Positions 29,240 to 39,543 of a DNA stretch of 64,000 bases are shown here, one piece after another. The notes under the pieces were generated by a model. That model was not told the DNA's origin. It saw nothing but the letters and a program-made list of their open reading frames with translations, and made no database searches. Positions within the stretch are counted from its first letter, which is position 1. Each line of letters opens with the position of its first letter. A program made the translations under genes and the position numbers. Source of the stretch: Rickettsia bellii RML369-C (GTDB lineage Bacteria; Pseudomonadota; Alphaproteobacteria; Rickettsiales; Rickettsiaceae); assembly GCF_000012385.1 (NCBI RefSeq), contig NC_007940.1, positions 558,001-622,000 of the forward strand, in the 5' to 3' direction.

Positions 29240-30124
29240 CTAATTAGCTTTAATAGCATCGCTACTTAAAATAAATTTCTTTATCTTCTCAAAAGCAGTA
29301 TTTTCTATTTGTCTAATACGTTCTTTAGAAATATTATATTCACTACTTAAAACATCAAGAGTTTTAGGAGTATCTTGCAATTTACGCTCTGTTAAAATAC
29401 GTAATTCTCTGGCATTTAAAACTTTCATAGCACTGGATAATAAAGCTCTCTTATGAGTCATATCTTCTTTACTAATGGCTATAGCTTCAGGGCTTGGGCG
29501 TGTTTCAGGCAGTAATTCTATCAACTCGCCTGAACTTGCATCATCATTATTTATAGTATTATTTAACGATAAATCAGAACCGGAAAGCCTTATATTCATA
29601 TCGGACACTTCACTAACTGAAACGCCTAATTCATCAGCGATTTGGACAAAATCATCGCTTGTAATAGCTCTTGAATATAAATTAGTAATTTTATTTTTAA
29701 TTTTACTGAGGCTAAAAAATAATTTTTTCTGTGCAGCAGTCGTACCCATCTTTACTAATGACCAAGATTTTAATATATATTCTTGAATAGCTGCTTTAAT
29801 CCACCACATAGCATAAGTTGATAAACGAAAACCAAGCTCAGGATTGAATTTTTTCACTGCTTGCATTAAACCTATATTACCTTCCGATACTAATTCGGTA
29901 ACAGGAAGACCATAAGTTCTATAACCAGTTGCAATTTTTGCAACTAACTTAAGATGGCTAGTTACTAGCTTATGTGCAGCTTGCAGATCATTCTGCTCTA
30001 AATAAGATTTAGCCAGCAAAAATTCTTCTTCTTGCGTTAGCGAAGGAATTTTATTAATTTTCTGTAAGTAGCTATAAAAGCCAGATTCACTAGAGATTGC
30101 TAATGCATTAATATTACTAGTCAT
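29240..30124 (-). CDS. rpoH: RNA polymerase sigma-32 factor
   Basis: Heat-shock sigma factor of 294 residues from the ATG at 30124; an in-frame TTG at 30139 is a weaker choice. Region 2 shows LVSEGNIGLMQAVKKFNPELGFRLSTYAMWWIKAAIQEY. The RpoH box QKKLFFSL, unique to sigma-32, follows. Region 4 ends SEYNISKERIRQIENTAFEKIK, the -35-binding helix-turn-helix. It appears to head a minus-strand run rpoH-yefM-yoeB-GT2-M16 peptidase with gaps of 2-25 bp. Confidence 0.95.
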   Translation of the reverse strand: MTSNINALAISSESGFYSYLQKINKIPSLTQEEEFLLAKSYLEQNDLQAAHKLVTSHLKLVAKIATGYRTYGLPVTELVSEGNIGLMQAVKKFNPELGFRLSTYAMWWIKAAIQEYILKSWSLVKMGTTAAQKKLFFSLSKIKNKITNLYSRAITSDDFVQIADELGVSVSEVSDMNIRLSGSDLSLNNTINNDDASSGELIELLPETRPSPEAIAISKEDMTHKRALLSSAMKVLNARELRILTERKLQDTPKTLDVLSSEYNISKERIRQIENTAFEKIKKFILSSDAIKAN

Positions 30125-30214
30125 TACTAACCTTACCAATTAATTTTCTTTATAATATCATATATATGTTCTAAAATAAACTATTTCTAGAGTATTTTTA
30201 AATAAAATCAAATA

Positions 30215-30757
30215 ATGTCTAAAAAATCTAATAAAAGCTTAGCGTTTTCCTTGCTAGGACTAATAGTTAGTATGGTACTACTTAGCTTTGCTGCCGTACC
30301 GCTTTATAACTTATTTTGTAAAGTTACGGGATATGGCGGCACTACTAATAGAGAAACAGTAAGTATCTACTCTAAAGTCAAAGGAACTAGACCTATAATT
30401 ATTGAGTTTGATGCTAATGTCGATAAAAATCTACCTTGGCGTTTTATTCCAAGACAGCAGCGAGTCCAGATTGTTCCGGGGCAAAATACTCTAGTTTTTT
30501 ATGAAACAGAAAATTTAAGTGATAACGATATTATAGGAACTTCAATTTATAACGTTACTCCTAATAAAGCAGGAAAATATTTTGTAAAGATTCATTGTTT
30601 TTGTTTCGAAGAACAATTATTAAAAGCCGGCGAGAAAGTTTTAATGCCAGTCACGTTTTATATAGATAAGGATTTTGAAAACGATCCTGAAATGAGAGAT
30701 GTAAAAGTACTTACCTTGTCTTATAGCTTCTTTAAAGTACGAGATGTGAAAAAATAA
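30215..30757 (+). CDS. ctaG: Cytochrome c oxidase assembly protein CtaG/Cox11
   Basis: Copper chaperone that builds the CuB centre of cytochrome c oxidase subunit I, 180 residues. One N-terminal membrane helix ([22 protein letters not shown]) is followed by [13 protein letters not shown]. The periplasmic beta domain carries the copper-binding HCFCFEEQ motif. Length and motif order are normal. It is divergent from rpoH with 90 bp between the starts. No other oxidase genes are nearby. Confidence 0.95.
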   Translation: MSKKSNKSLAFSLLGLIVSMVLLSFAAVPLYNLFCKVTGYGGTTNRETVSIYSKVKGTRPIIIEFDANVDKNLPWRFIPRQQRVQIVPGQNTLVFYETENLSDNDIIGTSIYNVTPNKAGKYFVKIHCFCFEEQLLKAGEKVLMPVTFYIDKDFENDPEMRDVKVLTLSYSFFKVRDVKK

Positions 30758-30836
30758 GTAATTATCAAAACATAAGATTTTAATTAATTGATTAATTTTA
30801 TTAAAAACAGTAAAATCTAAGAAAACAATTATTTTT

Positions 30837-31079
30837 ATGATAGTACAGAAAAGTTATATTGATAATAATGGTAGACTTGCAATTCCTATAAAAGTTAGAA
30901 AAAAGTTGAAACTCAAAACAGGTGATGAGGTAACAATAAAATATAATGATTCAGAATTAATAGTATCAACTTTTCATTCAAATATAGAAAAAGCCCGAAA
31001 TATATTAGATAAGTATAAAAATATTGATCTAAATAAAGAATTAAAGCTTATGAGAAAAGAAGATGCAGCAAAAGAATAA
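30837..31079 (+). CDS. vapB: AbrB/VapB-family antitoxin
   Basis: Antitoxin of 80 residues with an AbrB/SpoVT swapped-hairpin DNA-binding domain: MIVQKSYIDNNGRLAIPIKV then RKKLKLKTGDEVTIKYNDSELIV. The C-terminal helix (ARNILDKYKNIDLNKELKLMRKE) is the toxin-binding part. It overlaps the PIN toxin by 17 bp (31063-31079), the usual coupling of vapBC modules. Confidence 0.88.
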   Translation: MIVQKSYIDNNGRLAIPIKVRKKLKLKTGDEVTIKYNDSELIVSTFHSNIEKARNILDKYKNIDLNKELKLMRKEDAAKE

Positions 31080-31479
31080 ATCATTGTTAAAATCAGAACA
31101 TATTTTACTTGATACTTCAGAAGTAATTACACTTTTAAAAAAAGAGACAGGTTATAAATTAATAGAAGAGATTATAGCAAATAGTAGTATATCAAGCGTT
31201 AACTTAAGTGAGCTTGTTAGTGTTCTTGTAAGAACCAATATTCCAATGCATGAAATTGATAAAATAATTACTGATATTGTTCCAACAATTATTCCTTTTT
31301 CAAAAGAGATTGCAATAGAAGCAGGTAAGTTAACAAGTTTTACTAAGCAATATGGTTTATCTCTAGGTGATAGAGCATGTATTGCTACTGGTATGTACCA
31401 TAACATGATTATATACACTACTGATAAAATATGGGCAGAACTGAAAATTAAGGATGCTAATATTAAATTGATTCGTTAA
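31063..31479 (+). CDS. vapC: PIN-domain VapC-type toxin
   Basis: PIN-domain ribonuclease of 138 residues. The acidic active-site residues are visible as D17 in LLDTSEV, E in SVNLSELVS, D in GLSLGDRACIAT and D in YTTDKIW, so the catalytic set looks complete. The start ATG at 31063 lies within vapB. Its last four bases overlap the 3' end of the convergent glycosyltransferase gene. The toxin is probably inhibited by VapB. Confidence 0.9.
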   Translation: MQQKNKSLLKSEHILLDTSEVITLLKKETGYKLIEEIIANSSISSVNLSELVSVLVRTNIPMHEIDKIITDIVPTIIPFSKEIAIEAGKLTSFTKQYGLSLGDRACIATGMYHNMIIYTTDKIWAELKIKDANIKLIR

Positions 31480-32474
31480 TAAAAGTTTTCACTAATCCAT
31501 TTACGTAATTTAACTATTGGCGAAGTATTTATAAGAGCTGTAGACGGCAATGCTTTACCATTAGTATTAAAATTAATTACTGGATCTATACCATATATGC
31601 TGTACCAAGCTTTTAACGGCGAACTATTCGAATTTTTACGATGAAACCAACTTAAAATTGGCATAGTTTCTTCATATTCTATTACTTTAACTGATTGCGG
31701 ATTTTGGTGATATACAAGGCTAAGCACTGACTGGTCTGAGTGATGCCATTTATATTCGTCATAATTAGGATGAATATTATAATCTTTACCTGAAAGGACT
31801 CTAATATCCTCACAACTTTTCAGCCATTTTTCAATAAAAGAGCGAGCAAGCTCAGTGTTCCGTACTACAATAACAGCACTCCAAATATGATCATCATTTC
31901 TACATTCTTCATTAAGGCAATTCATCAAGGCAAAGCTTTCACCTTTTACAAAACTGCCGTTTTTACGATCACGATCATGTACCAGTAATACATCATTATT
32001 GCCTAACAGATTAGTCAGATTGCTAATATGTTGTTTGATAATAAAAGCTGAATCTAAATATACTATAATAGCTCCCTCGGGAGCATTTTTCATTGTTTCA
32101 AGTATGATATAGGGCTTCCATAACCATAAACCCGCTCCTGCTTTTTCATTAAAAATTTCTTGATGTTTTTCAATAAATGTTTGATCAATATGTTTTTTCT
32201 TATAATTAAGTATAAAATCTATACCTTTATTGATTGCATAATGACTTGTCGCATTCTGGTTACGATAAATATGTTCTGCACCATCAGCATAAGAAACTAA
32301 ATAAACAGGTTCTTTCATAGAATTTTGAACTGATAAATCCACTTTTTGCATCGATAAATCATTTATAAAACCTTGGTGGGCATATTCTAAAATAACCAGC
32401 ACCAAATAAATAAATATTAATGCAGTAACTATTTTACATAAAGTTTTAAGGGATTTTTTATATTGCAACGACAT
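31476..32474 (-). CDS. Membrane-anchored putative glycosyltransferase
   Basis: Protein of 332 residues with an N-terminal anchor (about 13-31, IVTALIFIYLVLVILEYA). It then has a glycosyltransferase-like domain: WLWKPYIILETMKNAPEGAI with IVYLDSAF resembles the W-x-WKP...iYlDsg block of GT-A-type capsule and LPS enzymes, with D-S as the likely metal site. SDQSVLSLV further on also fits such enzymes. I cannot give a CAZy family with confidence. The 3' end overlaps vapC by 4 bp, tail to tail. Confidence 0.65.
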   Translation of the reverse strand: MSLQYKKSLKTLCKIVTALIFIYLVLVILEYAHQGFINDLSMQKVDLSVQNSMKEPVYLVSYADGAEHIYRNQNATSHYAINKGIDFILNYKKKHIDQTFIEKHQEIFNEKAGAGLWLWKPYIILETMKNAPEGAIIVYLDSAFIIKQHISNLTNLLGNNDVLLVHDRDRKNGSFVKGESFALMNCLNEECRNDDHIWSAVIVVRNTELARSFIEKWLKSCEDIRVLSGKDYNIHPNYDEYKWHHSDQSVLSLVYHQNPQSVKVIEYEETMPILSWFHRKNSNSSPLKAWYSIYGIDPVINFNTNGKALPSTALINTSPIVKLRKWISENFY

Positions 32475-32637
32475 ATTATTAGTTTATCAAAAATATATGT
32501 TTATAGCATTCTAATATAATAAAAGATAGTAATTTACAGCCTAATCGAGAATAACATTAAAATTTAAATTTTTCATAAATAATTGGTTGTAATTTATCGT
32601 AAATCTAGTATAATTTGCTGTTTGTTTAGAAGTTCTT

Positions 32638-33741
32638 ATGATTAACTCAAATGATAGACAGTCTACTTTAGTCGTTGCGATGTCTGGCGGCGTTGATAGT
32701 TCAGTGGTTGCTGGAATATTGTGCGAGCAAGGCTATAATGTAATAGGTATTACCCTGCAATTATACGATCATGGTATGGCTACGGCTAAGAAAAATGCTT
32801 GTTGTGCAGGTCAGGATATTTATGATGCTAAAATGGTAGCAAATAAGCTTGGCATGCCTCATTATGTGCTTGATTATGAAAGTAAATTTAAAGAATCGGT
32901 AATAGATAATTTTGTTGATAGCTATTTGCGAGGTGAGACGCCTTTGCCATGCGTACAATGCAATAAATCCGTAAAATTCAGGGACTTAATCAAAACTGCT
33001 AAAGAACTTGGAGCTGATAAGCTTGTTACAGGTCATTACGTACGAAAAATAAATGGTGATAATGGTCCAGAACTTCATATGGGACTTGACCCTTTAAAAG
33101 ATCAAAGTTATTTTTTATTTGCAACTACTAAAGAACAGCTTGAATATTTGGATTTCCCGCTTGGAGCTCTTACTAAAGACGAGACAAGAAAACTTGCTAG
33201 TAAATTTGGACTTGAGGTAGCAGATAAGCCTGACAGTCAAGATATTTGCTTTGTACCTGATGGGAATTATAAGAACGTAATAAATAAAATACGTCCTAAC
33301 GCAAGCGAAAGCGGTAAAATTTTGCATATAAATGGTTTTGAGTTAGGAACTCATAGCGGCATAATTAACTATACTATAGGACAACGACGTGGTCTTGGCA
33401 TATCTTACCACGAGCCTTTATATGTGATAAAGATTGATCCTAATAGTAATATAGTATATGTAGGTCCAGAATCTGCGTTAAACGTGCAGGAATTCGTAAT
33501 TAAGGATGTGAATTGGCTAGCCGGTAGCCTAAAAGATGGCGAGAAGCTGGAAGTAAGCGTTAAAGTCCGCTCAACAAGACCCCCTCGTTTAGCTGAAATA
33601 AGTAAGCTTGAGGGTGACAGAATGAAAGTAAAGTTTTTGTCTGAAGAAAAGGCTGTTGCCCCTGGACAAGCATGCGTTATTTATGACGGCACAAGAGTAC
33701 TTGGCGGCGGCTGGATTACTAGGGATGTCATTCCTGCGTAG
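32638..33741 (+). CDS. mnmA: tRNA-specific 2-thiouridylase MnmA
   Basis: Makes s2U34 in tRNA for Lys, Glu and Gln, using ATP and persulfide sulfur. The protein has 367 residues. The PP-loop SGGVDSS is at 16-22. The two catalytic cysteines are expected in PCVQCNK and SQDICFVPDG. TIGQRRGLG marks the central domain. The final residues DVIPA and the stop codon are read from the start of a GTCATTCCTGCG repeat, so the native end was probably near GGGWI. Confidence 0.95.
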   Translation: MINSNDRQSTLVVAMSGGVDSSVVAGILCEQGYNVIGITLQLYDHGMATAKKNACCAGQDIYDAKMVANKLGMPHYVLDYESKFKESVIDNFVDSYLRGETPLPCVQCNKSVKFRDLIKTAKELGADKLVTGHYVRKINGDNGPELHMGLDPLKDQSYFLFATTKEQLEYLDFPLGALTKDETRKLASKFGLEVADKPDSQDICFVPDGNYKNVINKIRPNASESGKILHINGFELGTHSGIINYTIGQRRGLGISYHEPLYVIKIDPNSNIVYVGPESALNVQEFVIKDVNWLAGSLKDGEKLEVSVKVRSTRPPRLAEISKLEGDRMKVKFLSEEKAVAPGQACVIYDGTRVLGGGWITRDVIPA

Positions 33742-33855
33742 GCGGGAATCCAGTCAACTTTAACGTCATCCCGTGGCTTGTCCACGGGATCCAGTGAAAA
33801 ATACGTAGTATTTTAAATTATTTTTCTGGACCTAGTTCCCAAGCCACGGGGTGAC
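33727..33855. repeat. Palindromic repeats after mnmA
   Basis: A short GTCATTCCTGCGTAGGCGGG element (33727-33753) overlaps the mnmA stop. A complete GTCATCCCGTGG...CCACGGGGTGAC element follows at 33765-33855, with an inner AAAATACGTAGTATTTT palindrome. Both could form hairpins at the end of the mnmA transcript. Confidence 0.75.
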
Positions 33856-33911
33856 ATTAAGTATGATACATAATTCATAAAAAATAAGCTCAATAAAAAC
33901 AGGAGAAACTA

Positions 33912-35306
33912 ATGAGTTTTTTAAGAAAGAAAAGTTTTGAATCAGTAAAAGAAATAGGTAGCTCGAGCGGTCTTAGTAAGACCCTTGGAGCATTTGACCT
34001 AATACTACTTGGACTTGGTGCTATGATCGGTACTGGCGTGTTCGTTGTCACTGGAATTATTGCCGCTAAATATGCAGGTCCTGCTGTTATGATATCTTAT
34101 GCGATTGCCGGTATTACCTGTATTTTTGTAGCCTTTGTTTACACTGAGCTTGCTGCTATGCTTCCGACATCCGGTAGTATTTATACTTATTCCTATGTTG
34201 CATTCGGTGAAGTATTTGCTTGGATGATCGGTAGCGTTATAATATTAGAGCTAGGAGTTGCTTCAGGAATAGTTGCTGCTGGTTGGTCTGGTTACGTACA
34301 AGGGATACTCGCAGCTGGTGGAATTGAATTGCCAAAAGCTTTAACCACAGTGCCGACAAATGGCGGTATAGTAAATTTACCTGCATTTTTAATTTCGGTA
34401 TTTATTGGGTTTATTCTATTTTTAGGTACTAAAGACAGTAAAAAATTAAATGCTATTTTAGTATTTATTAAAATGGCGGCGATATTCGTCTTTATAATTG
34501 CTGCTGCTCCACATTTTGATGCAACTAATTGGAGCAATTTTATGCCGTTTGGTTTTAGTAACGTTTTAGTCGGTGCATCAATTTTATTCTTAGCATTTAC
34601 AGGATTTGGAACAATTGCAACTGCTGCTGAAGAGTGTAAAAACCCAAAGCGTGATATAATGATCGGTATTATCGGCTCGCTCGTTTTAACTACTATAGTA
34701 TATGTGGGGATGGCAGGTCTTGTTACGGGTATTGCACCTTTTGATCAGTTAAATAATGATCAACCTCTTGCTTATGCTTTAACTATTAACAACAGTAAAA
34801 TCGGCTCAGCTATCGTTGCAACCGGTGCAGTTTGCGGTATGATGACGGTGTTAATGATGAATATTTATGGTACTTCACGTATTTTTTACGCTATCGCACG
34901 TGATGGGTTACTACCAAAAAGCTTTGCAAAATTGCATCCTAAATATGATAGCCCATATATTACAATTATAATATTTGCATCTTTAGCTGCTATTCTTGGA
35001 GGATTTTGTTCAACGGAATTATTGACCCAATTAACTTCGATGGGAGCAATTATTGACTACATAACTGTTGCAACAATAGTGTTGTTGTTTAGAACAAGAC
35101 TACCTAATGCTCAAAGACCTTTTAAATGTCCTTTGGTATATATTATTGCTCCTTTTATTATATGTGCATGTGTATATTTGTTATTTATTCAAGTATTTGA
35201 TGGTGAATTTAATTTACATACTGCAGGACGTGCTTTATTAATTTGGTTTGTTACGATATTTGTTTTATATATTGTTAGATCATTTTTTATGAAGAAAGAA
35301 ATATAG
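33912..35306 (+). CDS. APC-superfamily amino acid permease
   Basis: Inner-membrane amino acid transporter of 464 residues with about 12 hydrophobic segments. The N-terminal GLGAMIGTGVFVVTG is the unwound helix-1 substrate-binding motif of APC transporters, and GFGTIATAAEECKNPKRDI is the consensus loop after helix 6. It most resembles the cationic amino acid transporter branch, which would suit scavenging from host cytoplasm, but substrate is inferred. An AGGAGAAACTAATG ribosome-binding site supports the ATG at 33912. Palindromic repeats bound the gene on both sides. Confidence 0.9.
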   Translation: MSFLRKKSFESVKEIGSSSGLSKTLGAFDLILLGLGAMIGTGVFVVTGIIAAKYAGPAVMISYAIAGITCIFVAFVYTELAAMLPTSGSIYTYSYVAFGEVFAWMIGSVIILELGVASGIVAAGWSGYVQGILAAGGIELPKALTTVPTNGGIVNLPAFLISVFIGFILFLGTKDSKKLNAILVFIKMAAIFVFIIAAAPHFDATNWSNFMPFGFSNVLVGASILFLAFTGFGTIATAAEECKNPKRDIMIGIIGSLVLTTIVYVGMAGLVTGIAPFDQLNNDQPLAYALTINNSKIGSAIVATGAVCGMMTVLMMNIYGTSRIFYAIARDGLLPKSFAKLHPKYDSPYITIIIFASLAAILGGFCSTELLTQLTSMGAIIDYITVATIVLLFRTRLPNAQRPFKCPLVYIIAPFIICACVYLLFIQVFDGEFNLHTAGRALLIWFVTIFVLYIVRSFFMKKEI

Positions 35307-35318
35307 TTTACTTCTATC

Positions 35319-35408
35319 TCATCCCGTGGCTTGTCCACGGGATCCAGTAAAAAATACGTAGTATTTTTAATTATTTTTCTGGACCCCGTGAACGAGTCAC
35401 GGGGTGAC
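35319..35408. repeat. Palindromic repeat (GTCATCCCG type)
   Basis: The element opens CATCCCGTGGCTTGTCCACG and closes CGTGAACGAGTCACGGGGTG. It is nearly identical in layout to the copy at 33765-33855, so the permease gene is flanked by two same-family copies that could recombine and delete or invert it. Confidence 0.75.
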
Positions 35409-35459
35409 ACAGTAGACCTCGACTCTCATCGTTAATAACAAAAAAACAAAACTAGTATA

Positions 35460-36707
35460 ATGACCGATAAACTCCAACCACTTCGAGGAATGAAAGATCT
35501 TTTACCGGATGATTATAAAGTTCATGACTATATAATCAAAAAAGCAAAAGAGGTTGGGGAATTATATGGCTATAAGCAAATGAGCACGCCAATACTCGAA
35601 TATACCAAAGTCTTTAATCGCTCAATGGGTGAAAGCTCTGACGTAATTAGTAAAGAAATCTACAGCTTTTTAGATAAAAGTGACGAATCGGTAGCTCTAC
35701 GTCCTGAATTTACAGCAGGGATTGTAAGAGCTTTTATCTCAAACGGCTTGCAGCATAAACTACCTCTCAAATTATTTTCTACTGGTCCTGTTTTTCGTTA
35801 TGATAGACCACAAGCAGGACGTCAAAGACAATTCCACCAGCTAAATTATGAATATTTAGGAGCTAAAGGTGCTATTTCTGATGCTGAAACTTTAAAGCTA
35901 GCCGTAGATATACTTCAAAGTTTAGAGGTTTTAGCCGATACTACTTTAGAGTTAAACTCTCTTGGTTGCAGTCAGTCACGTTCTACTTATCAGCAAAAAT
36001 TAGTAGAATATCTAAACGATTTTAAGGATGAATTATCAGAAGATAGTAAAATAAGGCTAACTAAAAACCCGATGCGGATTCTTGATTCTAAAAGTGAAGT
36101 TGATCAAAAGATAGTAGCAAATGCCCCTGTTTTATCGGAGTATTATACTGAGGAATCAAAAAAATATTTCGAAGAGTTATTAAAATATCTCGATATTTTA
36201 GGCGTGAAATATACCATAAATGCACGTCTGGTTAGAGGACTTGATTATTACTGCCATACCGCTTTTGAATTCACGACTACAAAGCTAGGAAGCCAATCCA
36301 CTATTCTTGCCGGCGGGCGTTATGATGGGCTTAGTCGCATCATGGGTAATAACGATGAAATACCAGCAATAGGTTTTGCAGCAGGAATTGAGCGAATAGC
36401 CTTGATGCGGGAATATAATATAGATTCGGTAACTCCGATATTTGTATTACCGATAGGCGAAAATAATATTTCACATTCTTTAAAAATAGCTGATCAATTA
36501 CGCTTGCATAATATACCTGTTTTAATAGAAGTAAGTGGTAAAATGGCAAAAAGAATGCAAAGAGCTTTAAATGAAAATGCCAAATTTATTGTTTTTATTG
36601 GTGATGAAGAACAAGCAAATAACAACCTCAAAATTAAAGATTTAGAGAAGCAAGAAGAGTATATTTTGGACTTTTCGAAAACAATTGAGTTGCTAAAAAA
36701 GTCTTAG
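35460..36707 (+). CDS. hisS: Histidyl-tRNA synthetase
   Basis: Class II aminoacyl-tRNA synthetase charging tRNA-His, 415 residues. It begins [14 protein letters not shown], the typical HisRS N-terminus. Motif 2 is [20 protein letters not shown], the histidine-A block is [15 protein letters not shown], and motif 3 includes AGGRYDGL and GFAAGIERI. The C-terminal anticodon-binding domain starts near [10 protein letters not shown]. Start and length are normal. Confidence 0.96.
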
Positions 36708-36734
36708 ACTTCTTTTATATATTATTGTTACAAA

Positions 36735-36890
36735 GGGGCTTTGTTACATGGTCGAAAAATATACACAATGTCATTCTTAACAACGGCGAGGATTCAGAAG
36801 CCTTTAAATGTTATACCGTGGCTTGGGAACTAGATCTAACTAGATTGCACACGTACAAAACTTATAGTTTTTCCTCGCAATGATGCTAAA
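36735..36890. repeat. Degenerate palindromic repeat region
   Basis: Fragments of the repeat families can be recognised: GGTCGAAAAATA, GTTATACCGTGGCTTGGGAA, and a TCCTCGCAATGA arm near 36873. No gene is visible between hisS and purC (203 bp). Confidence 0.5.
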
Positions 36891-36910
36891 TAAATTTTAA
36901 AAAATAATAT

Positions 36911-37621
36911 ATGAAAAAAAAATTATATGAAGGTTCAAGTAAAACCCTATATTCTTCTGAAGAAGAGTTTTTACTTGTAATGGCTTTTTCTGATAAAGCT
37001 ACTTTAGAAAATGGTGAAATTATTGATGTATCAGGCAAAGGAGTGCTTAATAATAATATCTCTTCCTTTGTAATGAATAAGCTTGAAATGATTGGCATTG
37101 AAAATCATTTTATTGAAAAGCTGAATATGAGAGAGCAGTTAATTCAATATGTTGAGATGTTTCCTCTGCAAGTAGTTGTATCTTCTGTTGCGTGTGGTAG
37201 GTTTGTAAAAGAATTTGGTATGGATGAAGGCTTTGTATTTGATAAGCCAATAATTGACTTTAAAGTAAAAAGTCGAGAGTTTAAATATCCGATAGTTAAT
37301 GAGCATCAAATATTAAATTTTGGTTGGTTAACTAAAGATGAAATCAATACAGTTAAAAAGCAAGCTTTACGTATATATGATTTCCTAAGCGGTTTGTTCA
37401 TCGGCATCGGTATTCGGCTTGTTGAATGCAATCTTGAATTCGGACGGGTATTTACCGGTGAAGAATCTTTGGTAATGTTAACTGATGAAATTAGCCCTGA
37501 TACTTGTAAATTATGGCATATTAATAGTAATGAAAGACTAGGTTTTGAATTGCTAGAAAAAGATCCAGCTAAAGCTTATGAGTCATATAAATTAATAGCT
37601 GATCGTTTAAAAGAAAAATAA
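36911..37621 (+). CDS. purC: SAICAR synthetase-like protein PurC
   Basis: Phosphoribosylaminoimidazole-succinocarboxamide synthase family, 236 residues, normally catalysing ATP-dependent aspartate addition in purine synthesis. KKLYEGSSKTLYSSEEE replaces the usual KLYEGKAK, and GKGVLNNNISSFVMNKLEMIGI, GLFIGIGIRLVECNLEFGR and LTDEISPDTCKLWHI match the family. The conserved AAGS-x-V-x-R block is changed to ACGRFVKEFG. No other purine gene is in the window, so the full pathway is not supported; an altered role is possible. The stop is 13 bp before thrS, which implies one transcript. Confidence 0.88.
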   Translation: MKKKLYEGSSKTLYSSEEEFLLVMAFSDKATLENGEIIDVSGKGVLNNNISSFVMNKLEMIGIENHFIEKLNMREQLIQYVEMFPLQVVVSSVACGRFVKEFGMDEGFVFDKPIIDFKVKSREFKYPIVNEHQILNFGWLTKDEINTVKKQALRIYDFLSGLFIGIGIRLVECNLEFGRVFTGEESLVMLTDEISPDTCKLWHINSNERLGFELLEKDPAKAYESYKLIADRLKEK

Positions 37622-37634
37622 GTTAGAATAAAAA

Positions 37635-39542
37635 ATGATAAATATTTCTTTCCCTGATGGGAGTGTAAAACAGTTTGAAAAAAATATTACAGCGTTTGAG
37701 ATAGCGGTAGTTATTTCAACATCGCTTGCTAAAGCAGCAATGATTGCTGAGATTAATGGCGATCTTAAGGATTTAAGTACTCAAATCGATAATGATTGCC
37801 GCTTACGTATTTTAACTGCTAAAGATCCTGAATGTCTTGAAGTTATAAGGCACGATGCCGCACATTTAACAGCAGAAGCGGTAAAAGAATTATTTCCTGA
37901 AACACAAGTAACAATTGGTCCTGCTATTGAAAATGGTTATTACTATGATTTTGCTAGGGATAAACCTTTTACTACTGATGATTTAGCAGTTATAGAAGCT
38001 AAGATGCATGAGCTTGCTAAAAAGAATGAGAAAGTAACAAGAGAATTATGGGATAGGGAAAAGGCTGTAGAGTTTTTTAAATCGATAGGTGAGCATTACA
38101 AAGCTGAAATTATTGCCTCCATCCCGTCAAATGAGCCTATTAGTTTATACAGGCAAGGTAATTTTATTGATTTATGCCGAGGTCCGCACGCTCCATCTAC
38201 CGGCTTTGTTAAACATTTCAAACTAATGAAAGTTGCGGGAGCTTATTGGCGTGGTGATAGCCGAAATGAGGTGTTGCAGCGTATATATGGTACGGCTTGG
38301 GCTACTAAAGAGCAGCTAGAGAGCTATTTATTCATGCTCGAAGAAGCTGAAAAGCGTGACCATAGAAAATTAGGAAAAGAGCTTGATTTATTCCATTTTC
38401 AGGAAGAAGCTCAAGGAATGGTATTTTGGCACGATAAGGGTTGGAGTGTATATAATACTATTGAGCAATATATTAGAAGAAAGATTCGTAAGAACGGTTA
38501 TATTGAGGTTAAAACTCCTGTTTTAGTTGATAAAAGTCTTTGGGAGCTTTCGGGGCATTGGGAAAAATTCCGTGATGATATGTTCGCTTTAGAAACAGAC
38601 GATAAGACACTTGCTTTAAAGCCGATGAACTGCCCTTGTCACGTACAGATTTTTAAACAAGGTATTAAAAGTTATCGAGATTTGCCGCTTCGTATGTCAG
38701 AATTTGGCTTGTGCCATCGTAATGAGGCGTCAGGTGCTTTACATGGTTTGATGAGAGTGCGAAGTTTAGTGCAAGATGATGCGCATATATTTTGTGCGGA
38801 GGAGCAAATTACTGATGAAACAGTTAGCTTTTGTAAGTTACTGACAGAGGTTTATAAGGATTTCGGCTTTACTGATATAAAGGTAAAATTCTCTGATCGT
38901 CCGGAGGTTAGAGCAGGGAGTAGCGAGACTTGGGATAAGGCTGAGAATGCTCTAAAAGAGGCAGTAGAGAAAGCTGGTTATAGCTATACATTAAACCCGG
39001 GCGAGGGTGCTTTTTATGGTCCTAAGCTTGAATTCGTGTTAACCGATGCAATAGGGCGTCAATGGCAATGTGGAACTCTGCAAATGGATTTTGTTTTGCC
39101 TGAGCGTTTAGATGCTAGCTATGTTGCAGCAAGCGGTGAGAAAAAAAGACCTGTGATGTTACATAGGGCAATACTTGGTTCGCTTGAGCGTTTTATTGGG
39201 ATATTAATTGAAGAATATGCCGGGCGTTTTCCTTTATGGCTTGCTCCTGTACAGGTTGCAATAGCTACCATTACAAGTGATTTAAACGATTATGCTTTAG
39301 AAGTACAAAAAGCTTTAATTGAGAGTGGCGTGCGAGTTGATATTAATATATCACCCGATAAAATTAACTATAAAATTCGTGAATTTTCCAACCAGAAAGT
39401 ACCAATGATTGCGGTAATCGGAAAACAAGAAAAAGAGAATAAACAAGTAACTATTCGAAGACTCGGCACTACGGAACAAGAAGTATTATCGATCGAGCAG
39501 TTGATAGAGTATATTAGGGAAGAGAACAGTAAGTATATTTAG
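37635..39542 (+). CDS. thrS: Threonyl-tRNA synthetase
   Basis: Class II synthetase charging tRNA-Thr, 635 residues, standard size. Domains in order: TGS (about 1-61), the editing domain with [16 protein letters not shown] and a second motif near [10 protein letters not shown], the catalytic core with [11 protein letters not shown] (zinc-binding cysteine), [18 protein letters not shown] (motif 2) and [19 protein letters not shown] (motif 3), and the C-terminal anticodon domain ([10 protein letters not shown]). It follows purC after 13 bp. The start ATG at 37635 gives a complete TGS domain. Confidence 0.96.
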   Translation: MINISFPDGSVKQFEKNITAFEIAVVISTSLAKAAMIAEINGDLKDLSTQIDNDCRLRILTAKDPECLEVIRHDAAHLTAEAVKELFPETQVTIGPAIENGYYYDFARDKPFTTDDLAVIEAKMHELAKKNEKVTRELWDREKAVEFFKSIGEHYKAEIIASIPSNEPISLYRQGNFIDLCRGPHAPSTGFVKHFKLMKVAGAYWRGDSRNEVLQRIYGTAWATKEQLESYLFMLEEAEKRDHRKLGKELDLFHFQEEAQGMVFWHDKGWSVYNTIEQYIRRKIRKNGYIEVKTPVLVDKSLWELSGHWEKFRDDMFALETDDKTLALKPMNCPCHVQIFKQGIKSYRDLPLRMSEFGLCHRNEASGALHGLMRVRSLVQDDAHIFCAEEQITDETVSFCKLLTEVYKDFGFTDIKVKFSDRPEVRAGSSETWDKAENALKEAVEKAGYSYTLNPGEGAFYGPKLEFVLTDAIGRQWQCGTLQMDFVLPERLDASYVAASGEKKRPVMLHRAILGSLERFIGILIEEYAGRFPLWLAPVQVAIATITSDLNDYALEVQKALIESGVRVDINISPDKINYKIREFSNQKVPMIAVIGKQEKENKQVTIRRLGTTEQEVLSIEQLIEYIREENSKYI

Positions 39543-39543
39543 C

